DNA of 64,000 nucleotides from Lycorma delicatula (GCF_047948215.1 NC_134460.1:11923001-11987000), one strand, 5' to 3'; shown: positions 21,556 to 33,059, numbered from the stretch's first letter. The notes: generated by a model not told the origin, from the sequence alone. Program-made: numbers and translations.

Positions 21556-22562
21556 AGTTGAATTTTTTCATGCATCTAATTAAAACAAGTTCACCATCCT
21601 CGCTAAACGAATCACTTTCATTTTCACTTTCCCTATCAGAGTCTACACATATAATATAACGTTTTGTCATTTCATCTATCAGTGGTTCCAGTTTTTCATA
21701 CTCTTTTTCAATATTTTATACTTTTTCACAATAGGGTTTCCAATCGTTCATGGAATTAATTTTCTCCGTAGTTAATTTTTCACCATTTGTGGAAGAAAAT
21801 ATTGTGTTATGACTTGTCATATGTCTTTTTACGGTTGACTATACTATCTCGATCGGATTCAAATCAGGATTGTACGGTGGAGTCTAAGAACACGATGTTT
21901 TTTTTTCAAAAGTTCATCCAAGTGATATTTTTGTACTTCATTTTATGTAACTTTACAAATTTATATAACTGTGGTTTCAGCATTTTTAAACTATACGGAA
22001 TATGAGTTTTTTCCAGCCAATCGGTCATATATTTTTTTCTGGAGTTGGAATTTGGCGCTTTATCAATACTTGTATTATGATAAGGGGCGTTATCAACAAC
22101 TACTGCTGATATTGGTGGAAGATTTGGAATCAATTTTTCACGTGTCCATTTAATGAAGTTGTGTGTATACATGTTGTCATGGTAGTCGCCACTTTTCGAA
22201 TTGGCTTTCCAAATTAGTAATGCCTTCATTAGTAATGAATAAAACCGATTTCTACTCCAGCATGAATTACTATTTAACGGTCACCTTTATTAATTTACAC
22301 ATGAAGTCCCTCAACAATACCATCAAACCACGACTTGGTCGAACATTGCAAACTGCAAACGTACGTTTTATCCAAATAAACAATTGTAGCATTTTTTTAT
22401 CTGTACTTAGCCATTGCCTGCAAATATTCAATTCTCTTCCACCTGATATCGGATTTCTCAATTAAATGTTTTCTGTTATTTTCAATTTTACGCCATTTGA
22501 AACCTAACTCTTTCAAAATAACAGTTAAAGTTGATTCACTGCCTTTAAAATCAATAGACGAC
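21556..22562 (-). pseudogene. TcMar-type DDE transposase pseudogene
   Basis: Read on the minus strand from 22562 downwards: a STLTVILKELGFKWRK-like block, then EKSDIRWKRIEYLQAM, then IVYLDKTYVC (first catalytic Asp). Next come KSWFDGIVEGLHV, a 108-codon open piece (21906-22229) with SKSGDYHDNMYTHNFIKW, LIPNLPPISAVVVDNAPYHN (second Asp) and APNSNSRKKYMTDWLEKT. A block like PYNPDLNPIE near 21850 carries the last acidic residue, and an acidic Ser-rich C-terminus (SDRESENESDSFSEDGE) ends near 21556. This order matches the DDE_3-type transposases annotated in many insects. Stops and shifts lie between blocks, so it is inactive. Terminal inverted repeats were not found. Confidence 0.85.
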
Positions 22563-22570
22563 TGAAGTCC

Positions 22571-22622
22571 TTGCCTTATTAGGCTGTAGAGCCTAGGTTC
22601 TAATAAGCCTAATAAGGCAAGA
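22571..22622. repeat. perfect 16-bp inverted repeat (hairpin)
   Basis: CTTGCCTTATTAGGCT at 22571-22586 is exactly complementary to 22607-22622, with a 20-base spacer. TAGGCTGTAGAGC at 22581-22593 recurs at 22649-22661. The structure lies just 5' of the transposase remnant in its own orientation and may interrupt its N-terminal coding part. Confidence 0.9.
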
Positions 22623-22661
22623 ACAAGGCAAGGCCCTTAGTAGGCCTTAGGCTGTAGAGCA

Positions 22662-23399
22662 AGGTCCTCACAGCTCTCAAGATTTCGCCTAATTAAGGTC
22701 TTATTTTTCTTAGACACTTTTATTAACGATTAAAAATTAATAATTCGCAAAAACATTTTTTGCAAAATCACACCCCCACCCCAAAAAATTATCTAATAAA
22801 CTTACAGCTAAGCGGATATGGTACGCCAATAGTACCCACTATCACCATAAGGAGCGCTAGTGTAGCACTGACGTTCACTGTTTAGTCGTCTTCTATGTTG
22901 TGACGTCACAGATGAGCGGTAGAATTAAATAAATAAATGATATTTAAAGTGTAAAAAAGTATTTAAAGTGGCCGCTAGTACCGCCACACCCGTGCGAATG
23001 AAATACACGTCCGCTTTGGTTAGAATGATTGAATAAAATGAACAAAAAATATTACATTTAAATAAAATGATAAATTAAGTTGTGCGTGCAAGCTGTGCAT
23101 CAGAAAAAAAGCCGCGTGACGGGAAAGTCCTATGACTATGTTGTCAGCCTTTTTTTTTAAGTACTATATAAATGATTATCCTTTTTAAAAAAGATTGAAT
23201 ATATATATATGAAAATATCAGTTTAAAATGATTTTATTAATTTTCAATTTCTTTAATGTATGCGGACTATTCCTACAATCTTACTTAAGTTAAACACTAT
23301 AGAAGGAAATTTAGACGCTAAAAAAATTAGTAAGATCAGAGAAACTTAGAAGTCATACCAAATAAAATGACGTTTTACAAAAAAATAAATGAATTTAGT

Positions 23400-23406
<7 letters not shown>
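22662..23406. other. unassigned DNA
   Basis: It includes a patch of higher GC (22810-23140) without a coding signature. It may be the terminal part of the DDE element. Confidence 0.35.

Positions 23407-23453
<47 letters not shown>
23407..23453. repeat. (TA)n microsatellite
   Basis: A pure TA run of about 47 bases. Confidence 0.95.
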
Positions 23454-23456
<3 letters not shown>

Positions 23457-23639
23457 GCAAATGATATATGCTATGATGTGATATAAAAGTTTGTGATGTT
23501 GGTACCAGAAGCCACTTCATTTTCATACAGTGTGGCATTGAATTGTTTGTTGGTCTCTTGGTTGACTTCAGAATTTAAAGTGGTTTAAGAAGCAGGGATT
23601 TCATTATTCGTATGTGGCCATTATCGGATTTTTAAAAAA

Positions 23640-24235
23640 TTACAATGTGCGAATATGGAATTTTATTCTTTGCTTAGAAAAAGTGTTACAGAAACGTTTT
23701 AAATGATAAAAAATCGCATGGCGATGAAGCTTCGTCTCGTTCTCATGTTCTCGATTCGTTAACTCGTTTTTTAAATGTTCGGTTGTCATTAGAAGACGAT
23801 TTTGAGGGGGTAACCTCCCCCTCTCTCATCGTCTTCTTCAGCTGTAGCGATAAAAACATCGAAAGCACGAGTGAATTACCGATTTACTGAATGCAGTCTA
23901 CCCTTTATGAATTACTGCTATTGTCCACCGAGACATTCTGAAACGATTTTAGACTAAATTCGTAGTGTGCGACCGCGTTTTTGTAAAACCAAGGATTGGT
24001 TCCTGCTTTACGATTTCGCCATCTCACACACTTACCACTGTATGGCAGGTTTTGCTCAAATGACACTTGACACTGCTGAACCACTTTCCATTCGCAAGAT
24101 ATAACATCTGCGGACTATTTTTAAGATGATCATGAAGGGGGAGGGTATGAGTCCTTAGACCATAAAAGAAAGTGTTCCATGCATCCTAAAGGCGATTCCA
24201 AAATCAGATTTCTTTAGACGTTTTGACTGTACTCG
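23640..24235 (+). pseudogene. mariner-family transposase remnant
   Basis: Plus-strand fragments in shifting frames match the order of a mariner transposase. The first is MEFYSLLRKSVTETF, followed after a frameshift by SHGDEASSRSHVLD and LSLEDDFEG, the helix-turn-helix region. A TKDWFLLYDFAISHT-like piece near 24010 corresponds to the block around the second catalytic Asp (changed here), then a TAEPLS piece. ILKAIPKSDFFRRFD near 24180-24215 is typical of the C-terminus. The middle of the protein is missing. This is an old fragment without identified terminal repeats and is distinct from the element at 5362. Confidence 0.72.
23791..23837. repeat. hairpin with two stem segments
   Basis: AGAAGACGAT (23791-23800) pairs with ATCGTCTTCT (23828-23837), and GAGGGGG (23804-23810) pairs with CCCCCTC (23817-23823). 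That leaves a six-base loop and a small internal bulge. It falls inside the mariner remnant. Confidence 0.85.
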
Positions 24236-24319
24236 TAACCGATCTAATTATATCGCGTTGAAGGGATACTATGTAAAAGCTTAAATACGAATTAATTTTT
24301 CTGATTTTTATTCTTGTTT

Positions 24320-25013
24320 TTACTTTCTTGTAAAAAGTAAAGGAAGTATTGTGATCGCGAAAAATTTCGGTTTTCAGATTTGAACGGAAATACATTTTAA
24401 TCATCCCTGAATCCATTTTGACTAATTTCGGCATGACGTGTGTACGTACATATGTATCTCGCATAACTCAAAAACGGTTAGCCGTAGGACATTGAAATTT
24501 TGGATTTAGGACTGTTGTAACATCTAGTTGTGCACCTCTCCTTTTGACTGCAATCGACTTAACCAAAAGTGTCAAAAAAAGACCAAAATCCAAAAAAAAA
24601 TTGATTTTGGACTTTTTTTTAACCGCAGTAATAAGCCCCCATTGAGAGCTTTTTACCGGTATATCATTAGTGGTACTTATATTCATTGGTTCCAGAGTTA
24701 TAGCCAAATAAAATATTAATTAATGAAATATATGGATCAAAACATGGGGAAGGCACATCGATTCGAATCAGACTTCATATCTTTTTTTTTTACTTTGTTT
24801 TTTTGTAAATTGAAATATACTGATTTATTAATAATTATGAACCTCTGTAATTAAAATTTTACGATAAATAATAATTCAATAATAAAAATAAAAAAATATA
24901 TGAAAAAATATCAGAAGTTATTAATAGAATACAATTTTATGTACTTTTCATTTAGAAAAAATATGTATATGTAATTTAATAGGCGTTCCCGGAAGTCATG
25001 TGGTGTCCACAAC
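24320..25013 (+). repeat. repeat family D, copy 3
   Basis: It starts TTACTTTCTTGTAAAAAGTA and ends GGAAGTCATGTGGTGTCCAC. It has the same internal blocks as copies 1 and 2, including GGCACATCGATTCGAATC. The length is about 694 bp. Confidence 0.82.
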
Positions 25014-25879
25014 ACATTTTTTTTTGTTTTTATAGCATCAGTCCTGGAACGTGTTTTGTTTTACAGACAGCGTATCTAGTAGTTAAACATACTAGCCAAA
25101 CATTTAGGACCGTTGGTTTGTATATAAGTGGGATTGATTCTGTTTTATTATATTTTTTTTTTAATGAATGAGAATAAGATAATAAGGAAAATGTGCTGTA
25201 TCTTAAATACGAATAAATTTTTATATTAATAGATTACTGAGGTGTGGTTTAGCCTATTATAAAAATAACAATATTAGAAAATAATTAATGAAATAAATCT
25301 ACCGAAAAATTTTGAGAAAAAGATACCATAAAATAACCTCACCCCATAAAACTTGATTATTGTATAGTTTTCTTACTTTTTACTATTTTAAGTTGAAAAC
25401 TTGTAATTTTATTTATTATTACCTTTCTTTAAATATTATAGATGGGAAGAATTTATTCGCTGTTAGATCTAATACATCTAACTTTTAAAAATACAGATTT
25501 TTAATAATTACTTTTTCTTTTCAACATTTCGATTTGAAACTAACAATTTACTTTTAAATGTCTTCTAATTTTTGTTGTTTTTTTTTTTTTTTAATTATAT
25601 CTTGGTAAGTAAATGTAAAAAAGGTAAATAATTCCATTACAGATAAGCGAGTAATAAATAAAAATGTACTCTAACAGACTTACGACGCAGGTCAGGTGCT
25701 AATATTAAAACTACAAAAGATTGAAGAGTATTTCTAAAGAGTAAAATATGCTGATTTATGCTTTGATTAGATAGTAGTTTTGATGATTACGGAGGGAGAA
25801 GTGTTAGTGAGGTATTTTTCTCCTTGTGGTGTTAGTTTGGAAAAAAGATTAACGATTACTAAATCTATTTACTAACCAT
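25014..25879. other. unassigned AT-rich DNA
   Basis: No gene or named repeat. Confidence 0.4.
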
Positions 25880-26180
25880 ATGCAAAGCGAGTCAAAAGTA
25901 TTGAAACCTTTCAACAAATTTAAAACCGTTCCAAATAGAATTCTAACTTTCAGGATAGGGTATCGGTCAACTACGTTACCTTTTGACGATATTTAGAACT
26001 TCAACCTCTTCTGGGGGGGTTGGCCCAGGTGTTGTAACTCAAATATTTTAAATGGTAACACTCTTTGTGAGATATCACTTTAAAGGTCTCTAGGTCAAGA
26101 AAAATGGTATAAGTAAAAAGTTGATAGGATGTTTGTACCCAAACTGGCGGCGGAATAAAGTTAGGATTTTGAAAATTACT
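25880..26180 (+). repeat. left terminal inverted repeat
   Basis: About 300 bp, roughly 70-80 % similar by eye to the inverted right copy, with small indels. It includes CCAAACTGGCGGCGG near its inner end, matching CCGAAATGGCAGGGG in the right copy. Confidence 0.8.
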
Positions 26181-26539
26181 AAATTTAGTAAGTTCAAATA
26201 ATAAAATTAATTAGAAAGAAGTTAAACTGAATTAAAGTAAACTTTAATCTAATTTAATTGAAATTTACTTAAAATTTAAATTTTTAAAAATTAAAAGAAA
26301 TTGATGGTCTCTTACCATTGTTGCAAAAATGGAGCTTACTTCATTGTTGTGTAATATTTCATTAAACGTTTCATTACTACAATGTTAATTTCTTATGAAA
26401 ATTTATTGTGATCGATTCGCTGATCAATGTTGCCTACATTTACCGCATTTGTAAGCCACTTTTATTATTTACATCTTTTTTTGTAATTGCTTTTTACTGA
26501 ATTAATTTATCTGTGCTATCTGCTAACAATGCTATCTAC

Positions 26540-28230
26540 ATGTCACTTAGTGAACAGGAGAGGGTCAAACCGTTCTTAATGAAGGGCTTTGGTGATACGA
26601 GTTAGGTCATTTAATGATGTTTGTGAATTGTTCGATGCAACATTTAATAATCGTAATCCTATTTCAAAAGGTACAGTGTCAAAAACCATCAAACGATTTG
26701 AAGAAACAGTTTTTTTTGTTTTTTTTTTGTCTTCAGTCATTTGACTGGTTTGATACAGCTCTCCAAGATTCCCTATCTAGTGCTAGTCGTTTCATTTCAG
26801 TATACCTTCTACATCCTACATCCCCAACAATTTGTTTTACATACTTCAAACGTGGCCTGCCTACACAATTTTCCCTTCTACCTGTCCTTCCAATATTAAA
26901 GCGACTATTCCAGGATGCCTTAGTATGTGGCCTATAAGTCTGTTTCTTCTTTTAACTATATTTTTCCAAATGCTACTTTCTTCATCTATTTGCCGCAATA
27001 CCTCTTCATTTGTCACTTTATCCACCCGTCTGATTTTTAACATTCTCCTATAGCACCACATTTCAAAAGCTTCTAATCTTTTCTTCTCAGATACTCCGAT
27101 TGTCCAAGTTTCACTTCCATATAAAGCGACACTCCAAACATACACTTTCAAAAATGTTTTCCTGACATTTAAATTAATTTTTGATGTAAACAAATTATAT
27201 TTCTTACTGAAGGCTCGTTTAGCTTGTGCTATTCGGCATTTTATATCGCTCCTGCTTCGTCCATCTTTAGTAATTTTACTTCCCAAATAACAAAATTCTT
27301 CTACCTCCATAATCTTTTCTCCTCCTATTTTCTCAAGAAGAAACAGTAAGCGTTAATAATAGGGGAAAACTAAGGAGGCCTAAATCTGCAACAAATAAAA
27401 ATTCGTTTGCAGGAATTTATTGAGAATCCTCATTCCTCGACTCGAACGGCACCACGAGAACATAAAATTAGCCTAAGTTCAGCGATTCGAACATTAAAAC
27501 GTAAAAATTTCAAACCCTTCAAAATTCATCCGGTGTAAGAATTTAATGAAGATGACTAAGATCGAAGACTTGAGTTCTGCAAAGTTACGATGAACAATAT
27601 TTGTGCAGATCGTAATTTATTAAACAACATAGATTTTAGTGATGAGGCCACTTTTTTTTAAATGGCAGTATGAATCGTTATAATTGTTGATACTGGATTG
27701 CTATTAATCTACACCGGTGAGGCTCATACAGTTAAAATAAATGTACGGGAAGGTATTGTTAGTGGACGATTGATAGAGCCTATATGTATTGATGGAAATT
27801 TAAACGTAGTAAAATATGAGGCTTTGCTTCTCGACCGTATCGTTCCAAACATTCAAAACGTTGTTGGCTCCAACTTCCAAAACATTTGGTTTCATCAAAG
27901 TGGCGCCCCGTCTCATTTCGGTCTCAGGTACGTGAAATTTTTAACGAAATTTTTCCTGGAAGATGGATTGGCCGAAGAGGTTGAGCAGAATGGTCAGCGA
28001 GATTTCTCGACTTGTCACCATCAGATTAGTTTCTAGGGAACCGGTTAAAAAGTATCGTTTATCATAACGAATCCTATGATATCGATGATTTACAAAAAAT
28101 AAAATTCGATAATCAGCACAAAATATCACTAGGGAATCATTGAATAATGGAGTATCATTTTTTATAACCGACTTGAACTTTGTCAACAACAGGACGACGT
28201 TTCGAACATTTATTAAAATGATGTTAAGTA
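26540..28230 (+). pseudogene. transposase pseudogene of the long-TIR element, interrupted by LINE A
   Basis: The start MSLSEQERVKPFLMKGFGD (26540) is followed after a one-base shift by VRSFNDVCELFDATFNNRNP and SKGTVSKTIKRFEETV, an N-terminal helix-turn-helix of the type found in insect Tc1/mariner relatives. LINE A copy 2 lies exactly after EETV. Beyond it the reading resumes with SVNNRGKTKR, then IDFSDEATFF (first catalytic Asp), HTVKINVREGIVSGRLIEP, FIDGNLN-like text, IVPNIQNVVG, and WFHQSGAPSHFGLR, where the second catalytic Asp is replaced by Ser. The 112-codon open piece at 27698-28036 is the best preserved part. Stops, shifts and the replaced Asp make it inactive. Confidence 0.85.
26711..27336 (-). 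mobile_element. LINE A copy 2, 3' fragment, with 11-bp TSD
   Basis: GAAGAAACAGT at 26700-26710 recurs at 27337-27347 and brackets the insertion. On the minus strand it encodes only the last 149 residues (27310 to about 26861), from the EEFCYLGSKI block to ILRHPGIVALILEG, and ends with the hairpin CAGTCAAATGACTG and an A-tail (T-rich at 26711-26729). The stop of the open part comes early compared with other copies. Confidence 0.93.
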
Positions 28231-28359
28231 AATAAGCAGACGTTATGCTTAATAAACATATATATTTTTAAATAAATTTATTCGATAATATCTCCATTAA
28301 ATCAAATTTATATAAATTTATTTTTTTGCGATAGCAATTCCTTAAATTATCGATGCAAT

Positions 28360-28599
28360 TTTTTTCAGATTCAGATTTTATCCCCCTGCCATTTCGGGTA
28401 CAGACATCGTACCGATTTTTATTTATACCATTTATCTTCTCTTAAGAGAGACCTTTAAAATTATCTATCACACAAAGAGTGTTACATTTAAAATATTTAT
28501 GTTACATCCCTGCGCCACCCCGCAAGAAAGGTTTGAAATTCTATTTCTCATTAAATGGTAAAGTAGTTGATTGAAAGTAGTTACCTTATCCTGAAAGTT
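28360..28599 (-). repeat. right terminal inverted repeat, inner part
   Basis: This is the reverse complement of the inner 240 bp of the left repeat. It is cut at 28599 by the R1-clade insertion and continues at 29660-29745. Confidence 0.8.
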
Positions 28600-29659
28600 T
28601 TTTTTTTTTTTTTATTTTCCCACCTACTCCTCTGGAACGGATCTACAATCAAGTTTGACTCGCGCCAGAGGAGTGTCCTTTACTCTAGCTCGCCTCCCCG
28701 CCCGCCGGCTGTATGTCCGGCACGGCAGGTCAGTTCACCGGTTAGCTCTTTTATTTCGTAGTTGGAAATTCCACCTACGACAAGCCGTCATCAGCGAGCG
28801 GTTTCTTCTTGACGAGCTTCCTCATCTTTCTTCTTTATAACTGCGGTTATAAACGACGAGATCACATTAAAGTTGTCCTCGTTAAGTAGCATTTTATCCA
28901 CCACATTCTCCGTAGATAATGGCCCTATACGTCTTACACAGGATTGCCTGCTTTCAGTCCAACGGTTACATTCAAATACTACATGTTCAGGGGAATCATA
29001 TGCCCCACAGTAAGGACAGTTGTTGTTATCTACCCTTAGTCTCGCACATAAATAGGACCTGAACGACCCGTGCCCTGTAAAAAATCGCGTTATCCAGTAA
29101 TTTATGTCCCCGAACTTCCTTTCTATCCACGGTCGGATCAAAGGTATCAAACGATGTGTCCATCGTCCCGTGTTGGCTACATCCCAACGATATTGCCAAT
29201 TACGCAGCATCTCTTCATATGCTTCTTTAGAAGGTTGTCCACATGCTATACTCACTCGCATCTCCGCCAGTTGTTTAAGCGGAGGAACTCCTGCAATTAC
29301 GAGTACTGCCTCGGTGGAGACTGAAGAATATGCGCATATCACTCTTAAGCCCATGCGCCGTTGAATTCCTTCAAGGGCTCTTCTGTTCTTGTCGGCACGC
29401 AGAGCTCTTTCCCAGACTTGTATACCGTAAAGTAAGATGGAATTAACTACGTGAGCGTAAATCTTACGCTTCGCAGTTCTGGATCCTGTCATATTACCGA
29501 GTAATCTGCTAAGATTTTTGACCGTGCATTCAGCTCGTTTACGTATTTCATTCACGTGTGCCGTAAAACTCCTCCTCTTGTCAAGCCAGATCCCTAAATA
29601 TTTGGCTGGAGTCTGTTGCTGGACAAGATTACCCCCTACTCGAATTAGGATGTCAGATA
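28600..29659 (-). mobile_element. R1-clade LINE, 5'-truncated, with 14-bp TSD
   Basis: TTATCCTGAAAGTT at 28586-28599 recurs exactly at 29660-29673. The T-run at 28600-28613 is the A-tail of a minus-strand insertion. The 3' untranslated part is GC-rich, as in the copies at 10340 and 55518. Confidence 0.93.
28791..29657 (-). CDS. R1-clade RT C-terminal region (open fragment)
   Basis: The frame is open from the truncation point (29657) to the stop at 28791, about 289 residues. It shows AKYLGIWLDKRRSFTAHVNE, SILLYGIQVWERALRADKN, RRALEGIQRRMGLRV, STEAVLVIAGVPPLKQLAE, GRWTHRLIPLIRPWIERKFG, FFTGHGSFRSYLCARL, and CPYCGAYDSPEHVVFEC, a complete Cys-Cys-His-Cys zinc-knuckle-like motif. The catalytic RT motifs lie upstream and are missing. 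No internal stops suggests a fairly young insertion. Confidence 0.9.
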   Translation of the reverse strand, partial: SDILIRVGGNLVQQQTPAKYLGIWLDKRRSFTAHVNEIRKRAECTVKNLSRLLGNMTGSRTAKRKIYAHVVNSILLYGIQVWERALRADKNRRALEGIQRRMGLRVICAYSSVSTEAVLVIAGVPPLKQLAEMRVSIACGQPSKEAYEEMLRNWQYRWDVANTGRWTHRLIPLIRPWIERKFGDINYWITRFFTGHGSFRSYLCARLRVDNNNCPYCGAYDSPEHVVFECNRWTESRQSCVRRIGPLSTENVVDKMLLNEDNFNVISSFITAVIKKKDEEARQEETAR

Positions 29660-29745
29660 TTATCCTGAAAGTTACAGTATTCTATCTGAACGGTTTTAAA
29701 GTTGTTGAGGTGGGTTTCCATACTTTTGAATCACTTAGTACATCC
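29660..29745 (-). repeat. right terminal inverted repeat, outer part
   Basis: It continues the right repeat after the R1-clade insertion. CTGAACGGTTTTAAAGT and TACTTTTGAATCAC mirror TTTAAAACCGTTCC and GAGTCAAAAGTA of the left end. Confidence 0.8.
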
Positions 29746-30581
29746 CCTGTAATTATGTAAATCGGTAATAACCTTAACTAAACTATTAAGTAAGGGACGG
29801 TATACTACCGAGGTAAAGATTAATTTATATTTCGTAGATAACTGGAAATTAATTACATATTTGATATTATCTAATCGTTATTCACCTCTTCCAGTTAAAG
29901 AAATTAATTAATTCTATCTATATTTTTAAATTAATTGTTATACGTCGATAGATTTTATTGAGGTCAAGGAAAAACTGATGTATATTTAATTTATATTAAA
30001 GAATATCAAATAGTTTCATGAATTATAGGTGTAATAGAAGTTTTAATTTCTATAATTATTATTAAGTAAAATTATATAGTATTAAATCCTTAAATTATTT
30101 ATTAGTAATTTAATTTAAGATTCATAGATCTAGATAGAAGATGTTACTTTCATTCATCATATTTTACTATTAATTATTGATAGCTTGTTTTTTTTCATTT
30201 TAAATAGACTTTTTCATACAAAGCTAAAAACTGGGTGATTATTATGTTTGAGGAATTACACACGAATAGCAAAACCTGGTTTAACGAAACTTGAAGAATT
30301 CATTTATTGTAAACAAGCGTAGTAATTACAATATTTAATAAATCTTAGCTAAGCTATTTATTTATAAGATATCATGTAAAATATTTACCGACGAAGCGCC
30401 CTTTCTGATGAAAAATAATTTTTTTTTGTATTTAAAAATTCAGGATCCTGTTTACTGTAAAATAATAATCATATTAGAACAATATTTCAACCTATTCCTT
30501 ATACAGTAATTTTAATTTACACGCTCAAGAATGCATTTACTAAACACCTTTTACAAAGATAAAATTTTAAATTACTTTCTT
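29746..30581. other. unassigned AT-rich DNA
   Basis: Nothing recognisable. Confidence 0.4.
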
Positions 30582-30592
30582 AGAAGATTTTT

Positions 30593-32127
30593 GGTACACC
30601 GATATATAATACGAAAGGCAAAGTCGATAGGTGGGTGGAATATATTGAAGAGTTATACGGAGGAAATGAATTAGAAAATGGTGTTATAGAGGAAGAAGAA
30701 GAAGTTGGTGAGGATGAAAGAGGAGAACCATTACTGAGATCTGAATTTAAGAGCTCATTAAAAGATTTGAATGGCAGAATGGCTCCTGGAGTAGACGGAA
30801 TACCTGTAGAATTACTGCGCAGTGCACGACAGGAAGCGATAGATAGATTATGCAAACTGGTGTGTAATATTTATGAAAAGGGGGAAGTTCCGTTCAAAAA
30901 GAGTGTTATAGTGATACCAAACAAAGCATGAGCAGATAAATGTGAAGAATACAGAACAGTTAGCTTAACTAGCCATTCATCAAAAGTCTTAACTAGAATT
31001 CTGTACAGAAGATTTGAGAGGAGAGTGGAAGAAGTATTAGGAGAAGATCAATTTGGGTTCAGGAAATGTATAGGGACAAGGGAAGCAATTTTAGGCCTCA
31101 GATTAATAGTGGAAGGAAGATTAAAGAAAAACAAACCGACACACTTGGCATTTATAGAATTAGAAAAGGCATTTGATAACGTAAACTGGAATAAAATGTT
31201 CAGCATTTTAAAAAAATTAGGGTTCAAATACAGAGATAGAAGAACAATTGCTAACATGTACAGGAACCAAACAGCAACAATAACAATTGAAGAACATAAG
31301 AAAGAAGCCCTAATAAGAAAGGGAGTCCGACAAGGATGTCCCCTATCCTCGTTACTTTTTAATCTTTACATAAAATTAGCATTTAATGATGTTAAAGAAC
31401 AATTTAGATCCTGAGTAACAGTACAAGGTGAAAAGATAAATATGTTACGACTTGCTGATAAAGTAATTTTAGCCGAGAGAACAAAACGAAAGTAATGAAA
31501 TGTAGAAGAAATAATGTATGTGGACCACTGAATATAAAAATAGGAAGAGAAAAGATTACGGTGGTAAAAGGATTTTTTTATTTGGGAAGTAGAATTAGTA
31601 AAGATGGACGAAGCAGGAGCGATATAAAATGCCAATCGCACAGGCGAAACGAGCCTTCAGTCAGAAATATAATTTGTTTACATCAAAAATTAATTTAAAG
31701 GTCAGGAAAAGATTTTTGAAAGTATACGTTAGGAGTGTCGCTTTATACGGAAGTGAAACTTGGACCATCGGAGTACCTGAGAAGAAAAGATTTTGAAATG
31801 CGGTGCTATAGGAGAATGTTAAAAATCAGACGGGTGGATAAAGTGACAAACGAAGAGGTATTGCGGCAAATAGATGAAGAAAGAAGCATTTGGAAAAATA
31901 TATTTAAAAGAAGAGACAGACTTATAGGCCACATACTAAGGCATCCTGGAATAGTCGCTTTAAAATTGGAGCGACAGGTAGAAGGAAAAAATTGTGCAGG
32001 CAGCCAACGTTTGGAGTATGTAAAACAAATTGTTAGGGATGTAAGATGTAGAGGGTATACCGAAATGAAACGACTAGCACTTGATAAGGAATCTTGGAGA
32101 GCTGCATCAAACCAGTCAAATGACTGA
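30593..32127 (+). pseudogene. LINE A reverse transcriptase, heavily damaged
   Basis: Open pieces at 30635-30931, 31025-31414, 31495-31698 and 31735-32127 cover the same protein as copy 1. Motif B reads KGVRQGCPLSSLLFNLYIKL. The catalytic FADD is lost: a six-base deletion turns the motif into LADKVIL. About 75 bases after it are deleted between two similar AG-rich words. There are further in-frame stops at 30929 and 31412. It is inactive. Confidence 0.9.
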
Positions 32128-32137
32128 AGACAAAAAA
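30593..32137 (+). mobile_element. LINE A copy 3, 5'-truncated, with 11-bp TSD
   Basis: AGAAGATTTTT at 30582-30592 recurs at 32138-32148. The copy starts within the linker before the RT and ends with CAGTCAAATGACTGAAGAC plus A's. It is the most diverged long copy. Confidence 0.93.
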
Positions 32138-32148
32138 AGAAGATTTTT

Positions 32149-33059
32149 ATTATTTTGAACCGATGGCAGAGGTTTAATGTAGATATTGATTTTTTTTGTG
32201 ACGGAATAAGGAACCTCCGTTACTTCTTCATCCTTTTTTTTTTTGTAAATTATTCATTGGAAATTAATTAAATAAAAAAATTTCTAGTAAAATTAAAAAA
32301 AAATAATAATAGAAATAATCTTCGTATGAAATATTCTTTATTTTCAAATTTTTTCCTGGTTACAAATAAAAGAAACCCTGGAAATGGAAAAATCAGGTAA
32401 TCACCTTGTATGGTTTAATCTAAACTTAGCTAAATCTATGTTTATATTCATCGATTTTTATTTGCTATCTAACTTACCTAATCTGCAAAGCATTTTTTTT
32501 TTTAATTATTTTAACGAGAAAAAGTAAAATTGTTTTAATTTTGTTATTAAATAGGAAAGAAAGACGATTTTCTTTTTGAAAGAATGAGGAATTTTTGTTT
32601 AATTTAATGATTTATGATTAGATGTCGAATAAAGTAATTAAATAGAACGGTTTATTTAAGATTAATTCGACTCAGATTTCTTGAAAATAAGAACTCCCAG
32701 TTAAAACCCGTTGCTTTTAAAGTTGAATTGAGAATGAATACGGTAAGGATTAATTTATATCGAAACTAGTTTTAATCCTTTAAATTAATTAATTATTAAA
32801 TGTACGATCGAACGTCATATTAAGCCGCATCTTGTTAGCCCCGAATTTATAATCGTAGATTAACGTAACTGAAAATGCGTGTTTAAGAAAACAATCATTA
32901 ATTACCAGCGATCAGTTACCTTTCAGTTATTTATCGATTAATAAATTAAGGGATAAATCTTATAATAAAAACACGCCCTGTGAAACTATTGAGCGAGTAA
33001 TTTTCGAGGTTCTGTTGTAGTCGATTAGAAATTGGTTTTTGCTCAGCTTTCAGGCGCAT
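32149..33059. other. unassigned AT-rich DNA
   Basis: No gene seen. Base composition becomes more balanced after about 32980. Confidence 0.4.

Larger units (their letters stand above)
25880..29745 (+). mobile_element. Tc1/mariner-superfamily transposon with ~300-bp terminal inverted repeats, carrying two nested LINEs
   Basis: The left terminal repeat (about 25880-26180) matches the reverse complement of the right one over its whole length. Matching words include ATTTAAAACCGTT / ACTTTAAAACCGTT, AACTTTCAGGATA, CAAATATTTTAAATG, GTAACACTCTTTGTG, TTTAAAGGTCTCT, AAATGGTATAA and TTTGTACCC. The right repeat is split by an R1-clade LINE. A second LINE (family A) interrupts the transposase gene. Without the two guests the element is about 2.2 kb. 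Exact outer ends and a TA duplication could not be fixed because the tips have diverged. Confidence 0.85.

Noticed and set aside
23972..24010. Similarity to the sequence just before repeat D copy 2 (15598-15637)
   Set aside because: The segment is explained by the mariner remnant, and the similarity is short and imperfect.
24468..24719. Open frames on both strands in repeat D copy 3
   Set aside because: They are not preserved in the other D copies and are of low complexity.
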